6,660 bases of DNA. Origin: Flavipsychrobacter stenotrophus. GTDB lineage: Bacteria; Bacteroidota; Bacteroidia; Chitinophagales; Chitinophagaceae. The stretch covers positions 1 through 6,660 of the forward strand of contig CANBQQ010000182.1 of the NCBI GenBank assembly GCA_947371715.1, written 5' to 3'. Numbering within the stretch: position 1 is the stretch's first letter; each line of letters opens with the position of its first letter. The translations under genes and the position numbers were made by a program. Below are positions 1-5,863 of this stretch, one piece after another. Below the pieces are notes generated by a model. It was not told the origin of the DNA. It ran no database searches and saw only the letters and a program-made list of their open reading frames with translations.

Positions 1-198
1 AAGCTGGATGGCGAGGTGCCCCAACGAACATTTATCTGTGCCGACAGCGGGATGCTGAAGGGCTTTAATACTACAAGTAAAGATACTTTGCTGGGTTGTT
101 TTGAGAAGGTACCTGCAAGCAGTATAAATGGAGGGTATTTTGTAATGGACACGACGTCAGTATATAGTACATTGACGTATGGCGAGTTGATGAGGTAG
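1..198 (+). CDS. 3' end of an unrecognised protein (partial)
   Basis: The reading frame is open from the first base of the window and stops at TAG (196-198), leaving the last 65 residues of a protein whose start lies outside. A GTG at 16 could be read as a start, but the frame upstream of it stays open, so this is more likely the tail of a longer gene. The visible part has two cysteines (in FICADSG and LLGCFEKV), is rich in Ser, Thr, Gly and aromatic residues, and has no membrane segment. Such composition is common in exported beta-rich proteins of Bacteroidota, but that is only an impression. I do not recognise the family. It converges on bshC, with a 98-base gap between the two stop codons. 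Confidence 0.6.
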   Translation, partial: KLDGEVPQRTFICADSGMLKGFNTTSKDTLLGCFEKVPASSINGGYFVMDTTSVYSTLTYGELMR

Positions 199-267
199 AT
201 TCTTCTGTCTGAATCAGAATAGCCGGAATTTTAGAATATGCGGAATGCCGATAGCATATGACATATC

Positions 268-293
268 AAAAAAAAGGCTGGCACACTTAGCTT
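268..293 (-). terminator. possible weak intrinsic terminator of bshC
   Basis: Just past the bshC stop codon, the minus strand reads AAGCT, a 9-base loop, then AGCCTT running into eight consecutive T (268-275). The stem is only five pairs with one bulged base, so the hairpin is weak. The uninterrupted T tract and its position directly after the gene are the main support. Confidence 0.35.
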
Positions 294-296
294 CCA

Positions 297-1901
297 CTAC
301 GAATGATGAATCACCAGAAACTCGCCGCCAAATGGTTTGATGCCATCAACGATAGCATCGAAAAATGACTCCCCGTAGTCCATGTAGTATTCTGAAAAAT
401 TGTCTACCCTTTCCTGTAGTCCGCCATTGGGGAAGAGGGCATCTTTAAGCCGCGAAAGGCGATTGAGTTGTACTTCCATTTTGCGCTTTTCAGCGCGTAC
501 CATTTTTTTCTGCAATATTTCCAGCTGGTATTTCATGCGGGTCAATGCGGCCTCGGCTGATGGTCCGAGGGTTTTGTCAACATGCACTGCCTTAGCTTTT
601 ATGGAAGTGATTATCTCGTCTACGGCAGCCGCTTCATGATCGGTATGATAGTCGCTGGTACTATATCGGGCTACGTAGAGCTTAATGAGTTCTTCCTCCT
701 TTTGGAATATCTCTTCCAGAGAAAATTCCAGGTCGTGCTGTAGTTTTTCCTGCGGGGCATTCATGATCATGACCGACTGGCGCAGGTATATACAGGGGAA
801 GAACCCATTGTAATGTTCGAATAAGGTTTTGAGTTGCATCCAGTAGGCTACTTCCGCGCCGCCGCCAATAAAGGCTACATCGGGCAGGATGGTTTCCTGG
901 TACAGTCCACGCAGCATCACATTAGGACTGAACCTTTCAGGATGTGCGTGCAGCTCGGCAAGTAATTGTTCTTTATTCCAACTGATATCGGTATTCAGCA
1001 CTACCCATGTATGATCATCCTTCTTTTCAATTCTTTCACGGATCTGATCAGCAAGATAAAAGAGATTGATCTCACGAGGGTGCGCCTGAATCTTGTAGTT
1101 AGCACCCAACAGCGCTATTTGTTTTGCCAGTATAGGCGATGAACTCTGCTTCAGTAATTCATCCTCCATTACGGGAATGTAGGTAGATTTCAATGCAGTA
1201 TCATCTGGGTCGAGGACTATAACACCAAAGCGACCAAAGAGTTCATTGACCAGATATTGCGTGGCGGCACCTACTGTTTTGTGTTTAAGATATGCCTGTG
1301 TGAACAGTTCCTGAAGGCGCTCAGCATCTTTACCTGGAGGACCAAATAACTTGAAGAGGTCATTGAGCATCTTTTTCAGCCCCGCGGTATTCATTCGGCC
1401 AACCGCTCCGCTTTGTCCGTCTCCGTCCCACACATACTTTTGTCCGCGAAACTTAAACACGCCCAACTCTTCAATATCATTATCCTCGCTACCCATGTAG
1501 TAGACAGGAACAAAATTCTTGTCTGGGTGAGCTACATTCAGTTCATCTGCCAGCTTTACTGCGTGGAGAATCTTGTAAACAAAGTATAAGTAGCCGGTAA
1601 GTAGGTTGGGCTGATGGGCGGTGCAGATGGTATAAGTATTGTCCTGTGCCAGTAATGCAAGGTTCTTTTCTACCTTTTCGTGCTTTTGCAGATCGGCATA
1701 TTGCCTGCTTAATGAGTCCGTCAATATCTGCCTGTTGACCGGATAATTCGAGCGGGCGGCAATGGCTTCGTCCAATCCCTTGCTGCCCCAATCGAACCTG
1801 AAAAAGGGCTTTATGCCCTCCTGGTGCGTAAGATAGTCTGTAACCAACCGGGAAAAATAACCGGTGGCCTGAGCGGGAATGTGACTATAGCGATATGCCA
1901 T
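297..1901 (-). CDS. bshC: bacillithiol biosynthesis cysteine-adding enzyme BshC
   Basis: BshC is the presumed last enzyme of bacillithiol synthesis, adding cysteine to glucosaminyl-malate in the cytoplasm. The 534-residue product is close to the usual length of the family. Family hallmarks are visible: the HQPN loop in TAHQPNLLTG (residues 94-103), YMGSEDNDIEELGVF (135-149), a Gly-rich segment around FIGGGAEVAYW (344-354), and a charged helical region (about 450-490) that fits the C-terminal coiled coil, followed by LQERVDNFSEYY. I chose the ATG at 1901, starting MAYRYSHIPA. An in-frame ATG at 1952 would add 17 residues that do not look like BshC and lies upstream of the likely promoter box (1935-1942). 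No Shine-Dalgarno sequence is seen. It lies 134 bases downstream of dapF on the same strand. The bshA and bshB genes are not in this window. Identity is confident; the function is known from the family. Confidence 0.95.
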   Translation of the reverse strand: MAYRYSHIPAQATGYFSRLVTDYLTHQEGIKPFFRFDWGSKGLDEAIAARSNYPVNRQILTDSLSRQYADLQKHEKVEKNLALLAQDNTYTICTAHQPNLLTGYLYFVYKILHAVKLADELNVAHPDKNFVPVYYMGSEDNDIEELGVFKFRGQKYVWDGDGQSGAVGRMNTAGLKKMLNDLFKLFGPPGKDAERLQELFTQAYLKHKTVGAATQYLVNELFGRFGVIVLDPDDTALKSTYIPVMEDELLKQSSSPILAKQIALLGANYKIQAHPREINLFYLADQIRERIEKKDDHTWVVLNTDISWNKEQLLAELHAHPERFSPNVMLRGLYQETILPDVAFIGGGAEVAYWMQLKTLFEHYNGFFPCIYLRQSVMIMNAPQEKLQHDLEFSLEEIFQKEEELIKLYVARYSTSDYHTDHEAAAVDEIITSIKAKAVHVDKTLGPSAEAALTRMKYQLEILQKKMVRAEKRKMEVQLNRLSRLKDALFPNGGLQERVDNFSEYYMDYGESFFDAIVDGIKPFGGEFLVIHHS

Positions 1902-1934
1902 TAATAATAATTTAGGATGCGAAGTTAGCGGGCA

Positions 1935-1942
1935 CAAAGATA
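1935..1942 (-). promoter_or_regulatory. possible bshC promoter, -7 box TATCTTTG
   Basis: The minus strand has TATCTTTG, a full match to the Bacteroidota -7 consensus TAnnTTTG. It would start transcription near 1930, leaving a leader of about 28 bases before the ATG at 1901. No TTG -33 element lies at the usual 17-23 base distance; the nearest upstream TTG (1971-1973) is 28 bases away. This makes the call tentative. Confidence 0.45.
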
Positions 1943-2035
1943 TTTCATGCAATCATGCTATAAGATATACCAATAGCGCGCTAATTAAGGTGCTGAATTG
2001 CTATTCCATCTCATCCCGCAAACTATAATGAAGAA

Positions 2036-2833
2036 TTAATTCAACGATATTTCTATATCCCGCGATGCGAACTCACCTGCATAGACAAATTCTGCAGGAC
2101 CAATGAGTACCACATTTTTAGCACTGGTTGGGGTATCTTTTGTGAAAGATACCTGTAGTACCCCACCCGGCGTTTCTATCTCGGTAAGGAATATGCCTGT
2201 GGTGTCTCCCGTAGCAGCTATTGCAGCTGCAGTAACGCCTGTACCGCAACTAAGGGTCTCATCTTCTACCCCGCGCTCGTAGGTACGCACCAGGAGTTGG
2301 GTATCGCCTACTATCTGCACAAAGTTTACGTTGATACCGGCAGGCTGGTATTCGTCCTGATTACGTATCTCATACCCTTCGCTGTATACATCGATGTTTA
2401 CTACATCTTCTACAAATTCTACATAGTGTGGAGAACCCGTATCCAGGACAGTAAAATCTTCATTGAATTCTATGCTATCAACGTCTGACATGTGCAGGCT
2501 GATCGTTCCATCTAGGTGAATAGTGGCGGCATGCTCACCATCTATTGCCAGGAAACGGGCTTTATCGCTGATGACACCCAGTAAGGCTGCGAATGCTGTG
2601 ATGCACCTGCCACCGTTACCGCACATAGTGCTTTCGCTACCGTCAGAATTATAGTAGACCATACGAAAATCATAGCCGTCTACCTGTTCTAACAGCATAA
2701 GTCCATCTGCCCCCACACCAAAACGGCGGTGACACATGCCGGCTATCTGGTCTGTAGTTAGCTGTAAATTTCCTGCCCTGTTGTCGAGGAGGATAAAGTC
2801 GTTTCCGGTGCCCTGGTATTTATAGAATTTCAT
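2036..2833 (-). CDS. dapF: diaminopimelate epimerase DapF
   Basis: DapF converts LL-diaminopimelate to meso-diaminopimelate without a cofactor, feeding lysine and peptidoglycan synthesis. The product has 265 residues (E. coli DapF has 274). Both catalytic cysteines are present: Cys71 in TMCGNGGRC and Cys196 in DETLSCGTG. These are the two acid/base residues at the faces of the substrate. Other family signatures are FYKYQGTGNDF at the N terminus (with the conserved Asn11), HRRFGVGADGL (35-45), YYNSDGSE (60-67), the GINVNFVQ segment (166-173) and TYERGVEDET (184-193). The N terminus starts right at the conserved motif, so the ATG at 2833 is well supported. The gene lies 110 bases downstream of rnhA and 134 bases upstream of bshC. 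An intact active site implies a diaminopimelate-type cell wall, as usual for Gram-negative bacteria. Confidence 0.97.
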   Translation of the reverse strand: MKFYKYQGTGNDFILLDNRAGNLQLTTDQIAGMCHRRFGVGADGLMLLEQVDGYDFRMVYYNSDGSESTMCGNGGRCITAFAALLGVISDKARFLAIDGEHAATIHLDGTISLHMSDVDSIEFNEDFTVLDTGSPHYVEFVEDVVNIDVYSEGYEIRNQDEYQPAGINVNFVQIVGDTQLLVRTYERGVEDETLSCGTGVTAAAIAATGDTTGIFLTEIETPGGVLQVSFTKDTPTSAKNVVLIGPAEFVYAGEFASRDIEISLN

Positions 2834-2840
2834 AAAAAGT

Positions 2841-2872
2841 AAAAATTAAAAGTGTTATTTGTGGTGATCCAA
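2841..2872 (-). promoter_or_regulatory. possible dapF promoter, TTG-N21-TAATTTTT
   Basis: On the minus strand TTG (2872-2870) is followed after 21 bases by TAATTTTT (2848-2841). This matches the Bacteroidota arrangement TTG-N(17-23)-TAnnTTTG except for the final G. The box ends only seven bases before the dapF ATG. The stretch is very AT-rich, so a chance match is quite possible. Confidence 0.3.
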
Positions 2873-2943
2873 AAGGAATACGTCCGGTGCGAATGCTATG
2901 GTTCGGCGCGGCTCGCCAAGACATTCTGGTTTATTTTATGTTT

Positions 2944-3405
2944 CTAAGCCGTTTCTTTTTCGTAGCCTACATCTTCAAGCCATTTGCGGCTATCGGCAGC
3001 CTCTGTTGCCAATACGTCGCACCTGTTATTTCCTGCATTCGTGGCGTGGCCTTTTACCCATACCATCTTTACATTGTGTTTCTTATAGATCAGCAAAAAG
3101 CGCGCCCACAGGTCTGCATTTTTTTTACCTACAAATCCTTTTTTCGCCCATCCAAACACCCATTTCTTCTCTATTGAGTTGACCACGTATGCCGAATCGG
3201 TGTAAATGGTAACGTCGATACCCGGACGTGTAAGTGATTCTAATGCTACAATAACTGCCAACAGTTCCATGCGATTGTTGGTAGTAAGCCTGTACCCCTG
3301 AGAAAGTTCTTTTACCGTACTACCCCACTGCATTACGATACCGTATCCACCGGGGCCAGGGTTGCCTCTCGACGACCCATCTGTATAAATTATTAGTTGT
3401 GACAT
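2944..3405 (-). CDS. rnhA: ribonuclease HI
   Basis: RNase HI cuts the RNA strand of RNA:DNA hybrids with Mg2+, removing R-loops and RNA primers in the cytoplasm. The 153-residue product matches E. coli RNase HI (155) in length. The catalytic acids Asp9 (IIYTDGSSRGNPGPGG), Glu47 (TTNNRMEL), Asp70 (IYTDSAYV) and Asp130 (NNRCD) are all present, as is the His120 of KGHA. The Trp/Lys-rich handle that helps bind the hybrid is present at about residues 79-100 (KKWVFGWAKKG). I chose the ATG at 3405, which places the first strand right at the N terminus. An ATG at 3474 in the same frame would add 23 residues, but it falls in the loop of the dcd terminator hairpin (3458-3489) and upstream of the likely promoter (3415-3422). 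The gene stands between dcd and dapF on the same strand. Confidence 0.96.
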   Translation of the reverse strand: MSQLIIYTDGSSRGNPGPGGYGIVMQWGSTVKELSQGYRLTTNNRMELLAVIVALESLTRPGIDVTIYTDSAYVVNSIEKKWVFGWAKKGFVGKKNADLWARFLLIYKKHNVKMVWVKGHATNAGNNRCDVLATEAADSRKWLEDVGYEKETA

Positions 3406-3414
3406 GTTGCAATG

Positions 3415-3422
3415 CAAAAGTA
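3415..3422 (-). promoter_or_regulatory. likely rnhA promoter, -7 box TACTTTTG
   Basis: The minus strand has TACTTTTG, a full match to TAnnTTTG, nine bases before the rnhA ATG. Initiation would fall near 3409-3411, leaving a leader of only about five bases. No clear TTG -33 element was found; the sequence at the expected distance reads GGCTTCAAT. Its position between the dcd terminator and the rnhA start adds support. Confidence 0.55.
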
Positions 3423-3457
3423 ACAAATGAGCGGAAGGTATTGAAGCCGGGGTAAAA

Positions 3458-3489
3458 TAATAAACGAACCACAAAGGGTTCGTTTATTA
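3458..3489 (-). terminator. intrinsic terminator of dcd
   Basis: A perfect 13-bp inverted repeat, TAATAAACGAACC (3458-3470) and GGTTCGTTTATTA (3477-3489), encloses a 6-base loop. It begins 22 bases after the dcd stop codon. On the minus strand the stem ends in a T-rich tract, TTATTATTTTA. The plus-strand side is followed by A-rich rather than T-rich DNA, so it should work mainly in the dcd direction and separate dcd from rnhA. Confidence 0.8.
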
Positions 3490-3510
3490 AAAATATCATC
3501 AAGTGATCAA

Positions 3511-4047
3511 TTAAAATTTGTTCTTCCACATCATACTTTCTACAGGCTTCATATTGCGGCCGGTATACTTTGCATTTTCTTTGCTGTTATAAGGGTTGAT
3601 GACGTCTCCCAAAACCGGGAAATAAATGAGCTGGCCAATAGGCATACCCGCATAGATACGCACCGGCTGTACGCATGAAATTTCCAAAGTCCACGCATTG
3701 CAGAAGCCAACATCGCCCTTGCCCGCTGTAGCATGGATATCTATACCCAGGCGGCCGGTAGATGATTTACCCTCAAGGAAAGGAACATGTGCATGCGTCT
3801 CTGTATACTCCATTGTAACACCCAGGTATAATGATGCAGGCTGCAGCACATACCCTTCTTCAGGTATCTCAAAGTGGCTGATAGTATTGTGTTTACGGGC
3901 ATCGAGCAATGTATCGTTATATATTGCCAGGTACTTACCCAGGTGCACATCATAGGAATTAGAGCCAAGGTTGCTGCGATCGTATGGTTCGATCACAATG
4001 TTTCCTTTTTCAATTTCTTCTAGTATACTTTTATCAGAAAGAATCAT
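3511..4047 (-). CDS. dcd: dCTP deaminase, possibly of the bifunctional dUMP-forming type
   Basis: Dcd deaminates dCTP to dUTP, supplying dUMP for thymidylate synthesis. The 178-residue product carries the family core: GKSSTGRLGI (93-101, matching the E. coli Ser111/Arg115 region, here Ser95 and Arg99), HATAGKGDVGF (105-115), and the catalytic glutamate in TLEI (Glu122, matching E. coli Glu138). The C-terminal NPYNSKENAKYTGR segment is the usual nucleotide-closing tail. The TAG..D..GF pattern resembles, from memory, bifunctional dCTP deaminase/dUTPases of Mycobacterium and Methanocaldococcus rather than the E. coli form (TAH..DPGW). The ATG at 4047 gives the canonical N terminus MILSDKSILEEI. 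An in-frame ATG at 4131 would add 28 residues but lies upstream of the likely promoter. The gene is divergent from the secreted-protein gene starting at 4175 and is followed by a strong terminator. Confidence 0.95.
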   Translation of the reverse strand: MILSDKSILEEIEKGNIVIEPYDRSNLGSNSYDVHLGKYLAIYNDTLLDARKHNTISHFEIPEEGYVLQPASLYLGVTMEYTETHAHVPFLEGKSSTGRLGIDIHATAGKGDVGFCNAWTLEISCVQPVRIYAGMPIGQLIYFPVLGDVINPYNSKENAKYTGRNMKPVESMMWKNKF

Positions 4048-4051
4048 GGCA

Positions 4052-4082
4052 CAAATATATAGCTGTATTTTGGAATTGTAAA
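4052..4082 (-). promoter_or_regulatory. likely dcd promoter, possibly giving a leaderless mRNA
   Basis: On the minus strand TTTACA (4082-4077) and TATATT (4059-4054) are 17 bases apart, each one mismatch from the E. coli -35 and -10 hexamers. The second element is also part of TATATTTG (4059-4052), a full match to the Bacteroidota -7 box. Only four bases separate this box from the dcd ATG. Normal spacing would put the start of transcription at or next to the A of the start codon (4047). Confidence 0.6.
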
Positions 4083-4153
4083 TGGTATTAATGCACATTG
4101 TTGTTTTTACCGATACGTTACATGGGGCCAAAATTCATTTAACCTGAAATAAC

Positions 4154-4161
4154 TAACTTTA
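4154..4161 (+). promoter_or_regulatory. possible weak promoter of the secreted-protein gene
   Basis: TAACTTTA matches TAnnTTTG in all but the last base and ends 13 bases before the ATG at 4175. No TTG -33 element is seen at the right distance. The 127-base region between this gene and dcd must hold promoters for both directions, and this is the best plus-strand candidate. Confidence 0.3.
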
Positions 4162-4174
4162 TCGCCTTACTACA

Positions 4175-5788
4175 ATGAAAATATTAATTGTATTTATTGC
4201 GTGTTTCTTGTTTTTCTGTACCGATGCGGAGGCTATAGGGCGGAGGCATAGGTATGCAGGTGCCCCCCGATCGGAGGCTGAGCTTATGGACAGGGTGCTA
4301 CAGTGCTTGCGTGCGAAAGACACCATGAGTTACTATACCCTGTTTCCGCCACTCGATACATTGTGGCGCATGGTGACCCATAATTCAGACCAATCACCTG
4401 AAGCACAAAAGGAGCTGGCCGAACTGAGGGATCACCCAACGGTGTTAATAGATCTTGATCCGTTTTATAATCATGCAATCATCGGCAGGTTTGCGGAAGC
4501 GCTGAGAAAGGGGGAAGACTCCGGCATAAACTGGAAAGGGATAGTGATGCAACGGTATGAGTTGCAGAAACAAGGTGTAACACCCGGACTGGAAGGCATG
4601 CGCCGTATTGCCCCCGACCGGTTTAAAGGATACATGTTTGTGAGAGATATGCTTAGCAGCACCACATACTGTATTACTATAATGGAAATTCAAAAGGTAA
4701 ACGGGTTCTTTTGTGGCGGGCAGGTATTAAATGTATTAGAGGCTAGTAATATAGACCAGTTTTTAGACAGGGAAAAGGCGGAGCGAAAGCACCTACACAA
4801 ACTTCAGCAAATTGATCTGCAGCGCAAAGAAGATTCGGCTAAAGCAGATACCGGCGTGGTGAGCTTTGCCTATAAAGACTCGGTGCGGAAAGATTCTATT
4901 AACCTGGCTGATGCCAAACAGAAGGCAAGCGGGCCTCAGCTACCTGTAGATTCGGCCAGGATCAGAAGAGATCTCCTGCTAAGCTCTGCACCGGCTATAG
5001 AAGAAGACGCGAATAAGATGAGGAAAGAAGTGGTAGACCGAAAACTCTATAAAGGTAAATTTGATGACGAGATACCGGTAGAATTATATGTACGCTATAT
5101 GAAGAATGCCCAGGGGAAAGTGACCAACTGGGACGGGCTATATAAGTTTGGCGACATGCAGGACTATGTGCGGCTGGAGATATCCAAAAGTGATGACGGT
5201 AAATGGGTGATGGAGGAACCAGTGGGTGTAATGGACCTGGAACTGAGCAGCAAAGTATATACAGGATCGTGGACAAATGGCGAGAACCAGACGGGATATG
5301 ATGTGGAGCTGGCACAGAAAGACCTCTCTCAGGCAAAAATGGAAAAGCTCGACCGCATACTGGATAATAATGCCGGCGGAAGCACTAAAGACCAGGTGAT
5401 AACAGAGAAGAAAGATCAGCCGGAGGTGCCGGAAGGTAATAAGAAGAAGGAGGACGCAAACAAGGATACAAAAGGCAATGATCCGCTGCATAACCCGGGT
5501 GGAAAAGCGGATGAGCCTACTGATAGAGAAAAACGAAAAAAAGACAGGGCCGATAAAAAAGAAAATGCTAAAAAAGAAGAAGGGACCAAAAAAGAAGAAC
5601 CTAAAAAAGAAGAGGTAAAGAAAGAGGAAGTAAAAAAAGAAACCCCTAAAAAAGAGGAAGTAAAGAAGGAAGAAGTAAAGAAAGAGGCCCCTAAGAAGAA
5701 CGACGACGAAGACGAACCTAAAAAGGATGATGTAAAGAAAGACTCTTCGAAAAAGGATGATGAGCCTGCAAAAGACGATGAAGATTGA
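4175..5788 (+). CDS. secreted protein of unknown function with a Lys/Glu-rich repeat tail
   Basis: I do not recognise this 537-residue protein. Residues 1-20 form a signal peptide: MK, a hydrophobic core, then an AEA cleavage site. No lipobox is apparent, so it should be released into the periplasm or beyond. Residues 33-200 look like a compact domain with alternating helix and strand; its FKGYMFVRDML and FFCGGQVLNVLEA segments suggest a mixed or cystatin-like fold (inference only). Residues 200-285 are charged and probably helical. Residues 290-395 form a second module (KLYKGKFDDEIPVELYVRYM, LYKFGDM, KVYTGSWTNG) with a regular strand pattern and a YxG repeat near each end, likely a beta-rich domain. 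From about 405 to the end the chain is low-complexity, with KKEE pentads and then KKDD runs, surely disordered. No transmembrane helix follows the signal peptide. The gene is divergent from dcd and convergent with the Omp28-like gene, separated from it by a strong terminator. No Shine-Dalgarno sequence is present. Confidence 0.88.
   Translation: MKILIVFIACFLFFCTDAEAIGRRHRYAGAPRSEAELMDRVLQCLRAKDTMSYYTLFPPLDTLWRMVTHNSDQSPEAQKELAELRDHPTVLIDLDPFYNHAIIGRFAEALRKGEDSGINWKGIVMQRYELQKQGVTPGLEGMRRIAPDRFKGYMFVRDMLSSTTYCITIMEIQKVNGFFCGGQVLNVLEASNIDQFLDREKAERKHLHKLQQIDLQRKEDSAKADTGVVSFAYKDSVRKDSINLADAKQKASGPQLPVDSARIRRDLLLSSAPAIEEDANKMRKEVVDRKLYKGKFDDEIPVELYVRYMKNAQGKVTNWDGLYKFGDMQDYVRLEISKSDDGKWVMEEPVGVMDLELSSKVYTGSWTNGENQTGYDVELAQKDLSQAKMEKLDRILDNNAGGSTKDQVITEKKDQPEVPEGNKKKEDANKDTKGNDPLHNPGGKADEPTDREKRKKDRADKKENAKKEEGTKKEEPKKEEVKKEEVKKETPKKEEVKKEEVKKEAPKKNDDEDEPKKDDVKKDSSKKDDEPAKDDED
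5585..5704 (+). repeat. pentapeptide-coding tandem repeat (xKKEE)
   Basis: Eight consecutive pentads (residues 471-510) follow the pattern xKKEE with x = T, P or V: TKKEE, PKKEE, VKKEE, VKKET, PKKEE, VKKEE, VKKEA, PKKND. Within them a 15-residue, 45-base unit (P-V-V order) occurs twice, at 5600-5644 and 5645-5689. The two copies differ at seven bases by my hand alignment. Six are third-position changes that keep the amino acid, and one changes Thr to Ala. Confidence 0.85.
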
Positions 5789-5800
5789 GTTATATAATCA

Positions 5801-5848
5801 CATAAAATAAATAAGCGGGATCGAAAGACCCCGCTTATTTATTTTATG
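5801..5848. terminator. bidirectional intrinsic terminator between convergent genes
   Basis: A perfect 19-bp inverted repeat (5801-5819 and 5830-5848) has a GC core, AAGCGGG/CCCGCTT, flanked on both sides by AT-rich arms that act as T tracts in either direction. Inside the 10-base loop, TC-GAAA-GA can form two more pairs capped by a GNRA-type tetraloop. It lies 12 bases after the stop codon of the secreted-protein gene and 15 bases after that of the Omp28-like gene, so it should end both transcripts. Confidence 0.9.
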
Positions 5849-5863
5849 ATTTGTAGTATAATA

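Noticed and set aside
198..220. Possible hairpins after the stop of the first gene (GATTC/GAATC or TTCTG/CAGAA)
   Set aside because: The alternatives compete, each has only five pairs, and no T tract follows on the plus strand.
1943..1962. Repeated GCATG words near the bshC promoter
   Set aside because: Short, self-complementary words in a small region; most likely chance.
1974..1983. Ten-base palindrome TAGCGCGCTA upstream of bshC
   Set aside because: Too short to call an operator without a second copy or a known regulator; pairing stops at once on both sides.
2900..2920. GGTTCG followed by a GC-rich stretch, resembling a tRNA T arm
   Set aside because: No acceptor stem, anticodon arm or D arm can be fitted around it.
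4067..4134. Inverted repeat ATTTTGG/CCAAAAT in the region between dcd and the secreted-protein gene
   Set aside because: Seven bases per arm with a 54-base spacer in AT-rich DNA is weak evidence for an operator.
5528..5640. A6-A7 runs in the tail-coding region as sites of phase variation or slippage
   Set aside because: They follow directly from AAA lysine codons, and no alternative frame product of note is seen.
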